Source: Leptospira hartskeerlii (GTDB lineage: Bacteria > Spirochaetota > Leptospiria > Leptospirales > Leptospiraceae). From it: a stretch of 64,000 nucleotides of DNA. This document shows, piece by piece, positions 1 to 8,177 of the stretch; within the stretch, counting starts at the first letter, position 1, and each line of letters starts with the position of its first letter. The stretch lies in contig NZ_NPDL01000012.1 in NCBI RefSeq assembly GCF_002811475.1, positions 7,926-71,925 on the forward strand, written 5' to 3'. The notes beneath the pieces are model-generated. The model worked only from the letters and a program-made list of their open reading frames with translations, was not told the DNA's origin and did not search any database. The translations under genes and the position numbers were made by a program.

Positions 1-1
1 T

Positions 2-412
2 TATACTTACTCCTTCAAAAATCTTCCTTATGATTATTATATCGTAGGACTACATTATCCCGTTTTCGAAAAAACAAGGAATATCGGCCTAAACTTTATA
101 ACTATCTTTTCCAGTCTATTCAGTGTAGCAACCTTGGGGATCTTGCCTTCTTACGAGGCGTATGCTGCGAATACAAAAGTCCTATTATATGATAAAAACT
201 TAAATTTGGTCAAAGAACTGGAATACGATAATAATTATTCTGTGTGGAGAGCGTTGTGGATCTCACCTAATCCTAAAGAGTGTAGAATTGGAAATTTAGA
301 ATGTTTAGGGATGTTCAGCCCAACATTGGGAACAAATCCGCCTATGGTATTCGAAGCAAGTTCTCCTAAGATTAGCGCTGACTTAAGTGATTTTATAAAT
401 ACTTTAAAGTAA
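2..412 (+). CDS. C-terminal part of a membrane-associated hypothetical protein (5' truncated by window edge)
   Basis: The frame is open from base 2, so the gene starts before the window and 136 residues are visible. A hydrophobic stretch (about residues 31-50, NIGLNFITIFSSLF...) could be one membrane segment. It is followed by a soluble tail with a pattern (LLYDKNLNLVKELEYDN, then W-x-A-L-W-I) that I associate with a paralogous family of Leptospira membrane or lipoproteins of unknown role. A TTG at 134 could be read as a start but lies inside the continuous frame. It converges with the next gene, with a hairpin between them. No function can be assigned. Confidence 0.7.
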   Translation, partial: YTYSFKNLPYDYYIVGLHYPVFEKTRNIGLNFITIFSSLFSVATLGILPSYEAYAANTKVLLYDKNLNLVKELEYDNNYSVWRALWISPNPKECRIGNLECLGMFSPTLGTNPPMVFEASSPKISADLSDFINTLK

Positions 413-421
413 GAAAAGACA

Positions 422-441
422 CCCGGGGATTACTCCCCGGG
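422..441. terminator. Hairpin terminator between convergent genes
   Basis: A perfect 8-bp stem, CCCGGGGA (422-429) and TCCCCGGG (434-441), has a 4-nt loop. Read on the minus strand it is followed by GTGTCTTTTCTTACTT, so it best terminates the Cys-rich gene, and it may also stop the plus-strand gene. Seen directly in the sequence; function is inferred. Confidence 0.6.
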
Positions 442-449
442 ATTCGAAG

Positions 450-749
450 CTATTTAGCGAGAAGGGATGCGAGGTAACTTTTCTTATCGATAGGAGAATC
501 GAAAATAGAAGCAGAACAAACTTTATAATTAACAGCAGATGGACAACTTGCCGTTCCACCTATCTTACAGCCAGACTTCTCACATTTTTTACGACTTTCA
601 GAAGTATCAGAACCTGAATAACTACAATAGTCCCTACAATTGGAACTAGAACCTGAACCGCAGATATAACATCCATCCGCATAGATACCAAGTTTAGAAT
701 GATCGGAAAACATCAGGATAAGAAGCAGGACAATGAGTAGTTTTTTCAT
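450..749 (-). CDS. Small secreted cysteine-rich protein
   Basis: A 99-residue protein with a lysine-led signal peptide (MKKLLIVLLLILMF...) and a short mature part with eight cysteines in a Ser/Gly-rich background, which suggests an oxidised, disulfide-stabilised exported protein. I chose the start at 749 rather than an upstream in-frame ATG at 791, because the signal peptide begins there and a GGGA motif lies 5 nt upstream. I do not recognise the family with certainty; short Cys-rich exported proteins are common in Leptospira. Target and role are unknown. Confidence 0.65.
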   Translation of the reverse strand: MKKLLIVLLLILMFSDHSKLGIYADGCYICGSGSSSNCRDYCSYSGSDTSESRKKCEKSGCKIGGTASCPSAVNYKVCSASIFDSPIDKKSYLASLLAK

Positions 750-1023
750 ATGTTTCCCAGGATAAAAATTAAATAAATAATTTATTTCCAAATTTCAGAA
801 TAGTCAATCGATTAATTTAGTATGACTTATAAATTCTCCCTAAAACGGGGGATGCGTTAGTCGATCCGTGTCCCCTAATGGATAAAATTAGGTAAAAATT
901 TTTTTCCAAAAGAAGTCGATTTTGTCCGAAAAAATAGAAAACGAAAGACGTTCCAAGAATAAATTGTGAGTCGGTTAATTCGAAGAGAATCAATTCGCTT
1001 ATTAAAAGAAGTATAGTCGGATT

Positions 1024-2169
1024 ATGCAATATTTTGAAAAGAACTCCAGAGCTTTAGATTATATAGTTTCCAAAGATCAAAAAAAGCACGTCATTCTGAA
1101 ATATCTATTGGACCAGGAACTTTCTCTCAAGATCTATCCTTTCGATAAAAAGGCAGTGATCAAAAAGTATCTTGAAGAGGATGAAAAGATACTGATCCGT
1201 ATGCCTGAAGATTGGGAAGAAACGGGAGAGAAGAAGATTTCCTTATTCAAAATACTCGCCAAATATATAGAAATTGACTGCCAGTTCCTTCAAAAAGCGG
1301 AGAAGGATCTTTACCTTTTAAAAGTAGAAAAACTGGCAATTGCGAAATTGAATCGAGAAAGTACTAGGGTCCAAGTCTTAAACGGAAAAGCTGTCGTTAC
1401 GAATCTAATCACACCTAAAACGGTGATCGAAGCGAATATGTTCAATATTCCAACTTTGATAAAAGTGAATCTAGAGGATTATAAGAATCGTCTTAAAAAG
1501 AATAGCACTGATAATATAGTCATCGAAACATTTAAGCCTGGGTTAGATAGGAAGTTTGAGATCGTAAAACGTTCTCGCAAGTCTTTGCTATTGGAAGACG
1601 CACAGAATGTTAATTCGTATTCGGAATCAGGGCCGGATCGTTTAGATTATTCGAAAGACGTTGACGATGATATTGCTACTATTATCCGAAAGTTCAAAGA
1701 TCAAAAGATTGTTTCAGAACTCATTCGGCCTATCATTTACAAAAATCATTCCGATCAACCGATCCCGATTGGTTATATTTGGATACAAAGTAAGGATAAA
1801 AAACTCAGTTCAGATTATTTGGAAGAGCTGGGAAGGCTCTCCGATGAGGTTGTGGGCCGGATCAAAGAATCAAATACTATCAAGACTACTGAAAAGTTCA
1901 GGGTTTTGGATGCTTCTCCTAGAGGACTTAAGGTCAAGATTCACGATCCGAATTTGATAGATACCTTGCCTAAACAAGAAGGTTTTATCTTAGACGTTCT
2001 TTTCAAAATGCAGGCCCCTTTGACTGTTTCTGCTGCGATCCGCTGGTGGGGAAAAGACGAAGATGAGCATTTAACCTTGGGCCTAGAGTTTAAGAGTAAA
2101 TCGGATCATCCAGGAGAAAGAGATAGATATATTAAGAATTTAGAATTAATGCAGAAGGGAGCACTTTAA
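1024..2169 (+). CDS. PilZ-like (DUF1577-type) protein
   Basis: A 381-residue soluble protein. The C-terminal part (about 295-365) has the DxSxxG signature of PilZ domains (LDASPRGLKV), followed by beta-strand-like segments ending in an LTLGLEF strand, which fits a PilZ-type barrel. I do not see the RxxxR motif that normally completes the c-di-GMP site, so ligand binding is uncertain. Length and layout resemble the Leptospira DUF1577 family. The N-terminal 250 residues are charged, without membrane segments. The gene converges with the polymerase gene one base downstream. A role in cyclic-dinucleotide signalling is inference. Confidence 0.6.
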   Translation: MQYFEKNSRALDYIVSKDQKKHVILKYLLDQELSLKIYPFDKKAVIKKYLEEDEKILIRMPEDWEETGEKKISLFKILAKYIEIDCQFLQKAEKDLYLLKVEKLAIAKLNRESTRVQVLNGKAVVTNLITPKTVIEANMFNIPTLIKVNLEDYKNRLKKNSTDNIVIETFKPGLDRKFEIVKRSRKSLLLEDAQNVNSYSESGPDRLDYSKDVDDDIATIIRKFKDQKIVSELIRPIIYKNHSDQPIPIGYIWIQSKDKKLSSDYLEELGRLSDEVVGRIKESNTIKTTEKFRVLDASPRGLKVKIHDPNLIDTLPKQEGFILDVLFKMQAPLTVSAAIRWWGKDEDEHLTLGLEFKSKSDHPGERDRYIKNLELMQKGAL

Positions 2170-2170
2170 T

Positions 2171-4468
2171 CTAAAAATCAAGCCTTCCTTGAGGGTCTAT
2201 AAGAGAATCAAAGTCCTTAAAGGAAGCAAATTCTGCCCAAACTTCTCTGAAAACCCCAACTAACATTTTTCTATAATATTCTTTATCGAAACCTGTTCTT
2301 TTAATCTTGTTCGGATAGAGTTGTAATTCTTCTTCCGGCATATACCTTTTATCTTTGGTTTTTGATCTTTGGTTCAATACTAAATATTTTATTTTTTCTC
2401 CCGCCTGTACATCCATTCCAAAATCCTTAAGTTTCATCATGGAAAGTGCCGTGGCCCCCATTACTTCATACTCTTCCAGCTCTCTGGAACTGGATTTGAG
2501 AAGTAGAAGATTTTCAGGAGCGATATTATTTTGTCGGATCATAGAATCGTATTTATGATAGATAGATAAAATTTCCGATTCAGATCTTTTTAGTTCTTGG
2601 ATCGTTATCTTAGTCTTCATCCATTCCAGCATTTCGCTTTGAGCGCTTGTGATAAAATAAGGTATATCTTTTCTTCTGGCTCCTATTCCTCTGCATTTCA
2701 ATTTCCCGGACTGGAATCTTCCCATATACCTGTTTGCTACAGGCATTTCGGAATCCTGACTGGAAGGAGGAAAAAGTAACCAGGTATAGATCCCATCTAC
2801 TTCCATTCTGATCCCGGTCCGTTTTTGTATTTCCAAGCACAAAGAATCCAATTCGGATGTGCTCAAAGGAGAAGAATTATAGTTTTTGATAAATATACTG
2901 TCAGTGATCGCATGAACGAACTCATACCCGAACTCCTCTGCAGTTTCTTTTGCAATTAAAAGTTTTTCTCTTCCAAATGCGTTTACACTTTCGTGGCTTT
3001 CTAATCTTCCAAATTTTGCATTCCTATAACCTAAGTATCCGAAAGAAGTAACTAACATCCATTTTAAACTGGCTTGTTTTGCTTCATAGTTCGCCAGTTG
3101 TTTTCCGGTGGTGACCTTGGATTGTTTTTTGTAATAGGCCCTTCTGTCCAACACATGCTCTAACGCCTCAGAAACAACTCCTTTACGTTTATTGCATATA
3201 CGATATCCTATGTCCGGTGCCTTTGGAACTGTTTCGTCATTTATACAGCATAAGCAGTTTACACATTCAGGAGAGATATTATGCATTGCCATGATGCTGG
3301 GATACATCTGAGCAAAATCCAATTGGGCGACATTCTCCGCTGTTTTACCTTCACTGACATCCGGTTGAAAAACCAGACCTCCTTTGTCTGCTTCCAATAA
3401 TTGGAGCGCTGTTTTAGGAGCCTCTACTGCACTTTTTTGCCAAGGGACTAAGTAGCCTCTTCTTAATGCCACATCCGTTTCTATATAGGTGAGTGCCTTT
3501 CCTGTGGATGCCCTTGCCATTTTTTGCATAGGAAGCCTGGAGAGTCTAGCGAGTTCCACGACTCCCATTAGATCCGCTTCCTTATATACGAAACTATTTT
3601 TTGAATCTATATGCCATCTTCCGAATAAAGGATAAGAAGGTGCGCGAAATACGATATTTCCATACGTAAAATAACTGGTTCCCTTGGTGCTGATGTTTCT
3701 TCGGATAGGAGTGGTTCTATCCCTGTCCAATGCGGGAAGAAATCCTTGTCTTTGGGATTGGTAGAACAAGTAGGGTAGAATGACCTGGTCTCCATGCCTG
3801 GTCAGAAGAATATCCGGGTCTTCTTCCCTTAAAAGTATATCTAGTTTTTCTAATAATCTTTTTGGGTTTGTTCCGGATAATTCATGGTAATCAGTATCCG
3901 TTCTCACAATCAAAGGATTGTTTTCTATATTGATCCTATGGCTTTTTTTGAGATCTAAATGCATGATCTTGAATTTTGGGACCTCATAATCCATTTCTGA
4001 GGGAGAATCTTCTGTCCTTACATTTACGACCCTTTTTGCTCCAGGATCTTCGGTATAATCAATCTCCATTTTACATAAGGGAAATAGGCCTTTCTGGAAC
4101 ATATAGCTGGTTGGAAGATCTAGATCAGAATGATAGATCTCGAATTTCCCATATAGGGCATATAGCTTGCGACTAATCTTGGGTAGGATAGAAGGTTTAG
4201 TAATGATTATTTTTAGGACTGGAACTGTTTTATTTTCGTAGAATAGGTTTCTATTTTCGTAAACGGGAATATCTTCAATGGCATCTAACTCGAAGAGACG
4301 TTTTACTAATTTTTTAAGTAGGTCAGCTTCTCCTCTTGCATATATGATCGGATTAAATTTATCCAAGAAGAGTTGGGACACGCCTTCTTCATTTTTTAGC
4401 CAAAGATATACGATGTCTTCCGCATGATAAACGTCGAACAAATATCCTTTGGCGGTCTGGAGGTTCAT
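2171..4468 (-). CDS. Family-B DNA polymerase (PolB2-like, divergent motifs)
   Basis: A 765-residue family-B polymerase. Motif A is LDFAQMYPSIM, with D384 as the metal-binding aspartate. Motif B is around KWMLVTSFGYLGY. Motif C reads HAITDS instead of YGDTDS: D523 is kept but the first Asp is Ile521. A thumb-side motif (ANRY ... RGIGARRKD) also fits. In the exonuclease domain exo I reads HLDLK (D172, with Lys174 where Glu is expected); candidate exo II (RHGDQ) and exo III (YKEAD) are visible. Polymerase chemistry is therefore possible but proofreading doubtful. It ends a three-gene operon, overlapping the upstream small gene by 4 bp. Archaeal PolB2-type enzymes with altered motifs, and a few bacterial relatives, are known. 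I infer a repair or translesion role. Confidence 0.85.
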   Translation of the reverse strand: MNLQTAKGYLFDVYHAEDIVYLWLKNEEGVSQLFLDKFNPIIYARGEADLLKKLVKRLFELDAIEDIPVYENRNLFYENKTVPVLKIIITKPSILPKISRKLYALYGKFEIYHSDLDLPTSYMFQKGLFPLCKMEIDYTEDPGAKRVVNVRTEDSPSEMDYEVPKFKIMHLDLKKSHRINIENNPLIVRTDTDYHELSGTNPKRLLEKLDILLREEDPDILLTRHGDQVILPYLFYQSQRQGFLPALDRDRTTPIRRNISTKGTSYFTYGNIVFRAPSYPLFGRWHIDSKNSFVYKEADLMGVVELARLSRLPMQKMARASTGKALTYIETDVALRRGYLVPWQKSAVEAPKTALQLLEADKGGLVFQPDVSEGKTAENVAQLDFAQMYPSIMAMHNISPECVNCLCCINDETVPKAPDIGYRICNKRKGVVSEALEHVLDRRAYYKKQSKVTTGKQLANYEAKQASLKWMLVTSFGYLGYRNAKFGRLESHESVNAFGREKLLIAKETAEEFGYEFVHAITDSIFIKNYNSSPLSTSELDSLCLEIQKRTGIRMEVDGIYTWLLFPPSSQDSEMPVANRYMGRFQSGKLKCRGIGARRKDIPYFITSAQSEMLEWMKTKITIQELKRSESEILSIYHKYDSMIRQNNIAPENLLLLKSSSRELEEYEVMGATALSMMKLKDFGMDVQAGEKIKYLVLNQRSKTKDKRYMPEEELQLYPNKIKRTGFDKEYYRKMLVGVFREVWAEFASFKDFDSLIDPQGRLDF

Positions 4469-4725
4469 TCAGATCTCTGCAGAGCTTCCGTTTCTTTTTT
4501 TAATCTAAGGATCTCTTTTTTCAGATCGATCATCATCGTAAGAAGCATGATGTCGATCGGATAAGGAGAAGAAGCCATCACACCAGCTTGTACCTGTAGT
4601 TTTGCAGTTCGGATCAATTCATCAAAAATTTCCTGATCCGGTTTACGAAGTCCTCTTCTGTATTGCCCTAGACTTGACTCGATGTACTGCATTTGTCTGG
4701 AATATGGAATAACCGTCCTACCCAT
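4465..4725 (-). CDS. Small conserved 'MGRT' protein in the polymerase operon
   Basis: An 86-residue, mostly helical protein starting MGRTVIPYSRQ and ending in a charged coiled-coil-like tail (LKKEILRLKKETEALQ). The MGRT start followed by a YRRGLRKPDQEIFDEL-like helix resembles small uncharacterised proteins I recall from archaea and bacteria, but I cannot check this. It overlaps the upstream RadB-like gene by 8 bp and the polymerase start by 4 bp (ATGA), so the three are almost certainly co-translated. Size and position suggest an adaptor between the other two products; this is inference. Confidence 0.7.
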   Translation of the reverse strand: MGRTVIPYSRQMQYIESSLGQYRRGLRKPDQEIFDELIRTAKLQVQAGVMASSPYPIDIMLLTMMIDLKKEILRLKKETEALQRSE

Positions 4726-5365
4726 AAATAAACTCCTGTTTGGAATTCGGATCTGTTTCGATCTCGTACATGGATTTCGCTTTTCTGATCTTTAAATAAG
4801 AATGACCTTCCACCATATTTAATTCCCAGAGATCTTCAGAGAGCTCGACTAACTTGGGAAAAATTTTTTGAAAGTTGGGATGGGTGTATTTTGTGGATTC
4901 CACAAGTACGATTGGGATCTGTTTGGAGCGCATTCGCTCCAATAACAATATCAATTTTTCCAAGAGGAAAAGACCTTCATCGTCCTGAACGTCTCCATCG
5001 AAGAATTGTTTACAAGGAGCCAAAATGAAATAGATCGTATTTTCTTTTGTAGAAGTATAGATCTCCCTTAGGGAGTCCAAGATCTGGTAAGGAGTGAATG
5101 CTCTTTGGACGAGGATCTTTTCTAAAAGTGCTTCGGGAGATACTCTTCTTTTTCTGGTCTCTTCCGTAATCGTGAATATGTCGAAACGGATAGCGCAGTC
5201 CAGATTAAATACCTGAAATCCGGAAACCGCAAATGCGTATTCCCAACGAAGTGCCAGTGTGTAGATCCCCTGTCTTCCTGTTAAAAGTCCAACATTGTCC
5301 CTGCTCCAGCCTAGGACTGGACGAAACAACTGGTCTTGGAAACCTTCCAAAGGGCCTAAATACAT
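4718..5365 (-). CDS. Degenerate RecA/RadB-like ATPase-fold protein
   Basis: A 215-residue protein whose layout follows the RecA/Rad51 core. A P-loop-like turn at 26-41 (LLTGRQGIYTLAL) lacks the Walker A Lys and Thr. The segment NLDCAIRFD (54-62) sits where RecA/RadA proteins have an I-D-T-E-G-R-F-D-like strand, with Ala58 in place of the acidic residue. LVQRAFTPYQ (85-94) matches the RadA 'I-x-x-x-R-A-x' region, and a hydrophobic strand at 111-116 fits Walker B without its Asp. The fold is probable but ATP hydrolysis unlikely. It is the first gene of the polymerase operon. RadB or ImuA-like roles, recruiting a polymerase to recombination or damage sites, are the closest analogies. Confidence 0.6.
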   Translation of the reverse strand: MYLGPLEGFQDQLFRPVLGWSRDNVGLLTGRQGIYTLALRWEYAFAVSGFQVFNLDCAIRFDIFTITEETRKRRVSPEALLEKILVQRAFTPYQILDSLREIYTSTKENTIYFILAPCKQFFDGDVQDDEGLFLLEKLILLLERMRSKQIPIVLVESTKYTHPNFQKIFPKLVELSEDLWELNMVEGHSYLKIRKAKSMYEIETDPNSKQEFIYG

Positions 5366-5371
5366 ATATAC

Positions 5372-5400
5372 TATATAAATGATATCTTAAAAAATGTAAA
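5372..5400 (-). promoter_or_regulatory. Predicted promoter of the polymerase operon (leaderless mRNA)
   Basis: On the minus strand TTTACA (5395-5400) is followed, after 17 bp, by TATATA (5372-5377). The expected start site, seven bases downstream, coincides with the A of the ATG at 5365. No Shine-Dalgarno sequence precedes this ATG. I therefore predict a leaderless transcript. The match is by eye in an AT-rich stretch, so confidence is moderate. Confidence 0.4.
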
Positions 5401-5459
5401 GTTATTTGGGATGTAGGAACTCCAAAAAGAGGATTTTAGGCTTTGGGCTAAAATGATTT

Positions 5460-6020
5460 ATGTCTTGTCTAAAAAAATTTTCCAAAATCCTTGGAGCTAT
5501 GGAATCAGATCATTTCAAAACGGTCCGCGCTCGTTCTGCAGTAGATTATCTTTTTAGGACCGTTCACCAACATCATTCTCAACTCAGCCAGATGGCGGAC
5601 CAAAAGGCGAATATTCTGATCGCTGCATCATTCGTAATACTTTCACTTTCCTTAGGATATGTCCAAAGACCTACCTATAGAACGGGCCTGCTGACTCTGA
5701 TGGTATTTATCGTAATTGCAGCGAGCTTAGCGATACTTGCAGTGATGCCTACGTTCAAACAGAAGAAGAACGGTAAATCAAATCCTTTGTTTTTCGGACA
5801 TTTTGCTCCTATGAGTGAAAAAGAATTTATGACTAAGATGGAAGAGATCGCTTCGGAAGATTCTTCTTTGTATGAAGCCTTGACTAGAGATTTGTATCAT
5901 TTGGGAAAATCCCTCTACTTTACAAAGTATAGATATTTGAGATGGAGTTATCGTTGTCTTTTAGTGGGCGTTACTTCTTCCATGATCTTAATATTTCTAG
6001 AAATTAAAGGAATTATTTAA
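5460..6020 (+). CDS. PycTM-like (DUF5706-type) two-helix membrane protein
   Basis: A 186-residue protein with two hydrophobic helices (about 52-67 and 77-96). The helix entrance HHSQLSQMADQKANILIAAS resembles the conserved 'LS..D.KA..l' start of PycTM/DUF5706 proteins, the membrane effectors of Pycsar anti-phage systems that respond to cyclic pyrimidine nucleotides. A third hydrophobic stretch lies near the C-terminus. I see no uridylate or cytidylate cyclase gene nearby, so it is an orphan here. It is divergently transcribed from the polymerase operon with about 94 bp between starts. The start is uncertain: an in-frame ATG at 5499 is an alternative. Confidence 0.55.
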   Translation: MSCLKKFSKILGAMESDHFKTVRARSAVDYLFRTVHQHHSQLSQMADQKANILIAASFVILSLSLGYVQRPTYRTGLLTLMVFIVIAASLAILAVMPTFKQKKNGKSNPLFFGHFAPMSEKEFMTKMEEIASEDSSLYEALTRDLYHLGKSLYFTKYRYLRWSYRCLLVGVTSSMILIFLEIKGII

Positions 6021-6049
6021 TACAATAATTCTCTCGGAGGACTTGGGGA

Positions 6050-8023
6050 TCACAGTTTAATCTGGATAGGAACAAATCGATTCAGGATTTCCCTAACGGC
6101 TCGATTCAGTCTGGGCTTTCCTTCGGCTTCTAAAAGGATCCAATAGGCATAGTCTATGCTAAACATATCCTTAATATTCTTTCCAACCTTAACCCATTGT
6201 TGTTCTATTCTTTTTTTAGCTTCTACAGTTAGGTTTGGGTTCCTTTGGAAGTCTTCCAGATAGGAATAATATTCAGAGATAAGAGAAGCAGGGATAGGGT
6301 CCTTCCATTTTCTGCCTCTTAAGGTCCTTTCTGTTTCCCAGCGAAATTCTCCGAGGGTTTTGGTGACTACTAACGTGGCATTCTCAGTCATAACAACCGG
6401 GAATAATAACCTACTGTAATCTTGACTTCCGACACTTGTGTCTTGCCAGAGAACTCCTCTGTTGCCACTGTAAGGAAGGAGGATGCAATCTGCAAAAAAT
6501 TCTTTCCTGTATTGATCTGTTCGGCTTGGATCCGTATTGGAAATCACGCTTACTTCTCTATGGAAAATACTTGTATCTATCTTTAAAACTCTTTCCGCAT
6601 TTGATAGGATCTTATCCGGAAAAGTCAGATTGGACTCTGTGGCTCCGTAAAATTGATCTTCGGAAAGGATCGGATAAGCAAAATTCGGATTTAAGGAGAC
6701 TCCTAAAAGTCCCATATAAAGAATATTTTCCAATTCCCAGTCGAGAATGTGCATAAGATATTCTTTGTTCATTAAATTCTTTGCTTCCGCTTCTTGGTTC
6801 CAACGCAGATTTGATTTTTGGATCTGGTCGTAAGTTTGCCCCATATGATTTTGGGAAGGGCTCTTTTTACCTGTGAGTATTAAATTTAACCAATCAGGAA
6901 GAAGGTGAACAGAAAGTTTTACTCCTTGGTATTGGCGATCTGTGACGGACGATCTTAATGTAGCGATTGCGAGTTCCAGATCTTGTATTCTCTTTGCGGA
7001 AACTAAATCTTCGTCTAAAAAGAAAAAATGTATAAACAGAAGGACCGGCTTAGGGATTCCCGCTGCTTGAGAGCGAGATTTGATAAAGCAGGCCTTATAC
7101 AATCGTATTAATATTTTATAATCTTCTTGCTTGTGTCTTCTTCTTATTAATCCTGGATGCTCTTTGTATGCGGTTACCAGTCGAGTGATCTCGTCGCAGA
7201 TGCCTGGATTCAGTCCTGAATATTCTAATATTTGGGCCAGGCTGTTTAAATATTCATCCGGTAAGGCGCCTGGATGAGCAGGACCGGCGGGACTTGTTTT
7301 AGAAGTTTCGATCCATTCTGCGGTTTTTTTCTCATCGAGCTCTGGAACAGTTTTTATCTGTAAGGTTAGATTCGTTCCCTCTTGGGAGATCAATATTGCT
7401 TCGGTTTTGAGCCATTGTTTACTCTCATCCGGAACTAAGATCTGCATTCTTTCGTATCTTGTAAGAGAAAACGTGGCTCCGACTTTTTTAGTATAAATCC
7501 TGGCTCTTATCGCTCTATTTAAGGAATTCTCATCCAGTTCATGGACCCCCAATAAGGCTGGAAATCTTTCCTCGGAATCTGTTTCTAAGATAGCGGTGAT
7601 GAAGTTTTTGGCAATGGCTTTATGATCTTCTATCAAATGGTCTAAAGTATGCACGATCAATATATCTTTCCATGCGGGAAGATTGCTTTGTTCTGCAAGG
7701 AACTGTAGAAATTCAGGAAGGAAATATTTTCGATACCAGGACGGATCTTCCGCTAATCGTTTTAGATCCGAGTTGTCCACTTGGTCCAAGAAAGTGTGGA
7801 AAAGATTCGTGTCCTTGGAATTAAAATGATGGAGCTGTAATTTGGATACTATCTTAGCTCTATATTCTAACGCGAGGCGGTTTTGTCGGCGTAGATAACG
7901 TTGTAATAAGTAGATTACGGTGAATAGGAGGACTAAAAAAATCGCTCCACTGATAACTGGAGTCCAAGAGAACTCTGGCCAAATCAGGATAGGGCTTCCG
8001 GGATCCTGACTTAATATGAGCAT
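6050..8023 (-). CDS. Large membrane-anchored protein of unknown function
   Basis: A 657-residue protein with one N-terminal transmembrane helix (about 23-41) followed by a basic patch (RYLRRQNR) and a long soluble region rich in alternating helices and strands. The basic patch after the helix predicts a cytoplasmic body. I recognise no catalytic motif. The middle part has a Pro/Gly-rich linker (about residues 243-255) that may separate two domains. It is a single minus-strand gene with its own upstream space. It may be a spirochaete-specific family; no function is proposed. Confidence 0.7.
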   Translation of the reverse strand: MLILSQDPGSPILIWPEFSWTPVISGAIFLVLLFTVIYLLQRYLRRQNRLALEYRAKIVSKLQLHHFNSKDTNLFHTFLDQVDNSDLKRLAEDPSWYRKYFLPEFLQFLAEQSNLPAWKDILIVHTLDHLIEDHKAIAKNFITAILETDSEERFPALLGVHELDENSLNRAIRARIYTKKVGATFSLTRYERMQILVPDESKQWLKTEAILISQEGTNLTLQIKTVPELDEKKTAEWIETSKTSPAGPAHPGALPDEYLNSLAQILEYSGLNPGICDEITRLVTAYKEHPGLIRRRHKQEDYKILIRLYKACFIKSRSQAAGIPKPVLLFIHFFFLDEDLVSAKRIQDLELAIATLRSSVTDRQYQGVKLSVHLLPDWLNLILTGKKSPSQNHMGQTYDQIQKSNLRWNQEAEAKNLMNKEYLMHILDWELENILYMGLLGVSLNPNFAYPILSEDQFYGATESNLTFPDKILSNAERVLKIDTSIFHREVSVISNTDPSRTDQYRKEFFADCILLPYSGNRGVLWQDTSVGSQDYSRLLFPVVMTENATLVVTKTLGEFRWETERTLRGRKWKDPIPASLISEYYSYLEDFQRNPNLTVEAKKRIEQQWVKVGKNIKDMFSIDYAYWILLEAEGKPRLNRAVREILNRFVPIQIKL

Positions 8024-8116
8024 GCAAAGATATTAAATAGAATTATAAAGTAGTCAAGATGTTTACTTGGTTGGGAGGCGGGCGGGGAAGAGAAAAGAGT
8101 TCGAGAAAGGGCGAAT

Positions 8117-8146
8117 GACTTCTCCGGAAAAAATCCCGGAGAAGTC
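8117..8146 (-). terminator. Strong hairpin downstream of the glyA/acyltransferase unit
   Basis: A perfect 11-bp stem, GACTTCTCCGG (8117-8127) with CCGGAGAAGTC (8136-8146), encloses an 8-nt A/T-rich loop. It lies just after the first copy of the glyA-tail repeat. It looks like the original glyA terminator, now separated from glyA by the acyltransferase gene. A poly-T tail is only partly present (CCCTTTCTC). Confidence 0.55.
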
Positions 8147-8149
8147 TGA

Positions 8150-8177
8150 AAATTTTAATCCAATCTGAAATTGGTCA
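8150..8177. repeat. 28-bp direct repeat, copy 1 (duplicate of glyA 3' end)
   Basis: This stretch is identical to 9379-9406. It begins AAATTTTAATCC and ends AAATTGGTCA on the plus strand. It contains the sequence that encodes the last codons and stop of glyA, but here it supplies the TGA stop of the acyltransferase gene. It is a scar of insertion or duplication. Confidence 0.9.

Noticed and set aside
817..1029. 70-codon minus-strand reading frame in the spacer before the PilZ-like gene
   Set aside because: No coding character, overlaps the start of a well-supported gene, and no ribosome site.
5460..8023. A full Pycsar defence system
   Set aside because: No cyclase gene is near; the large neighbour has no cyclase motif.
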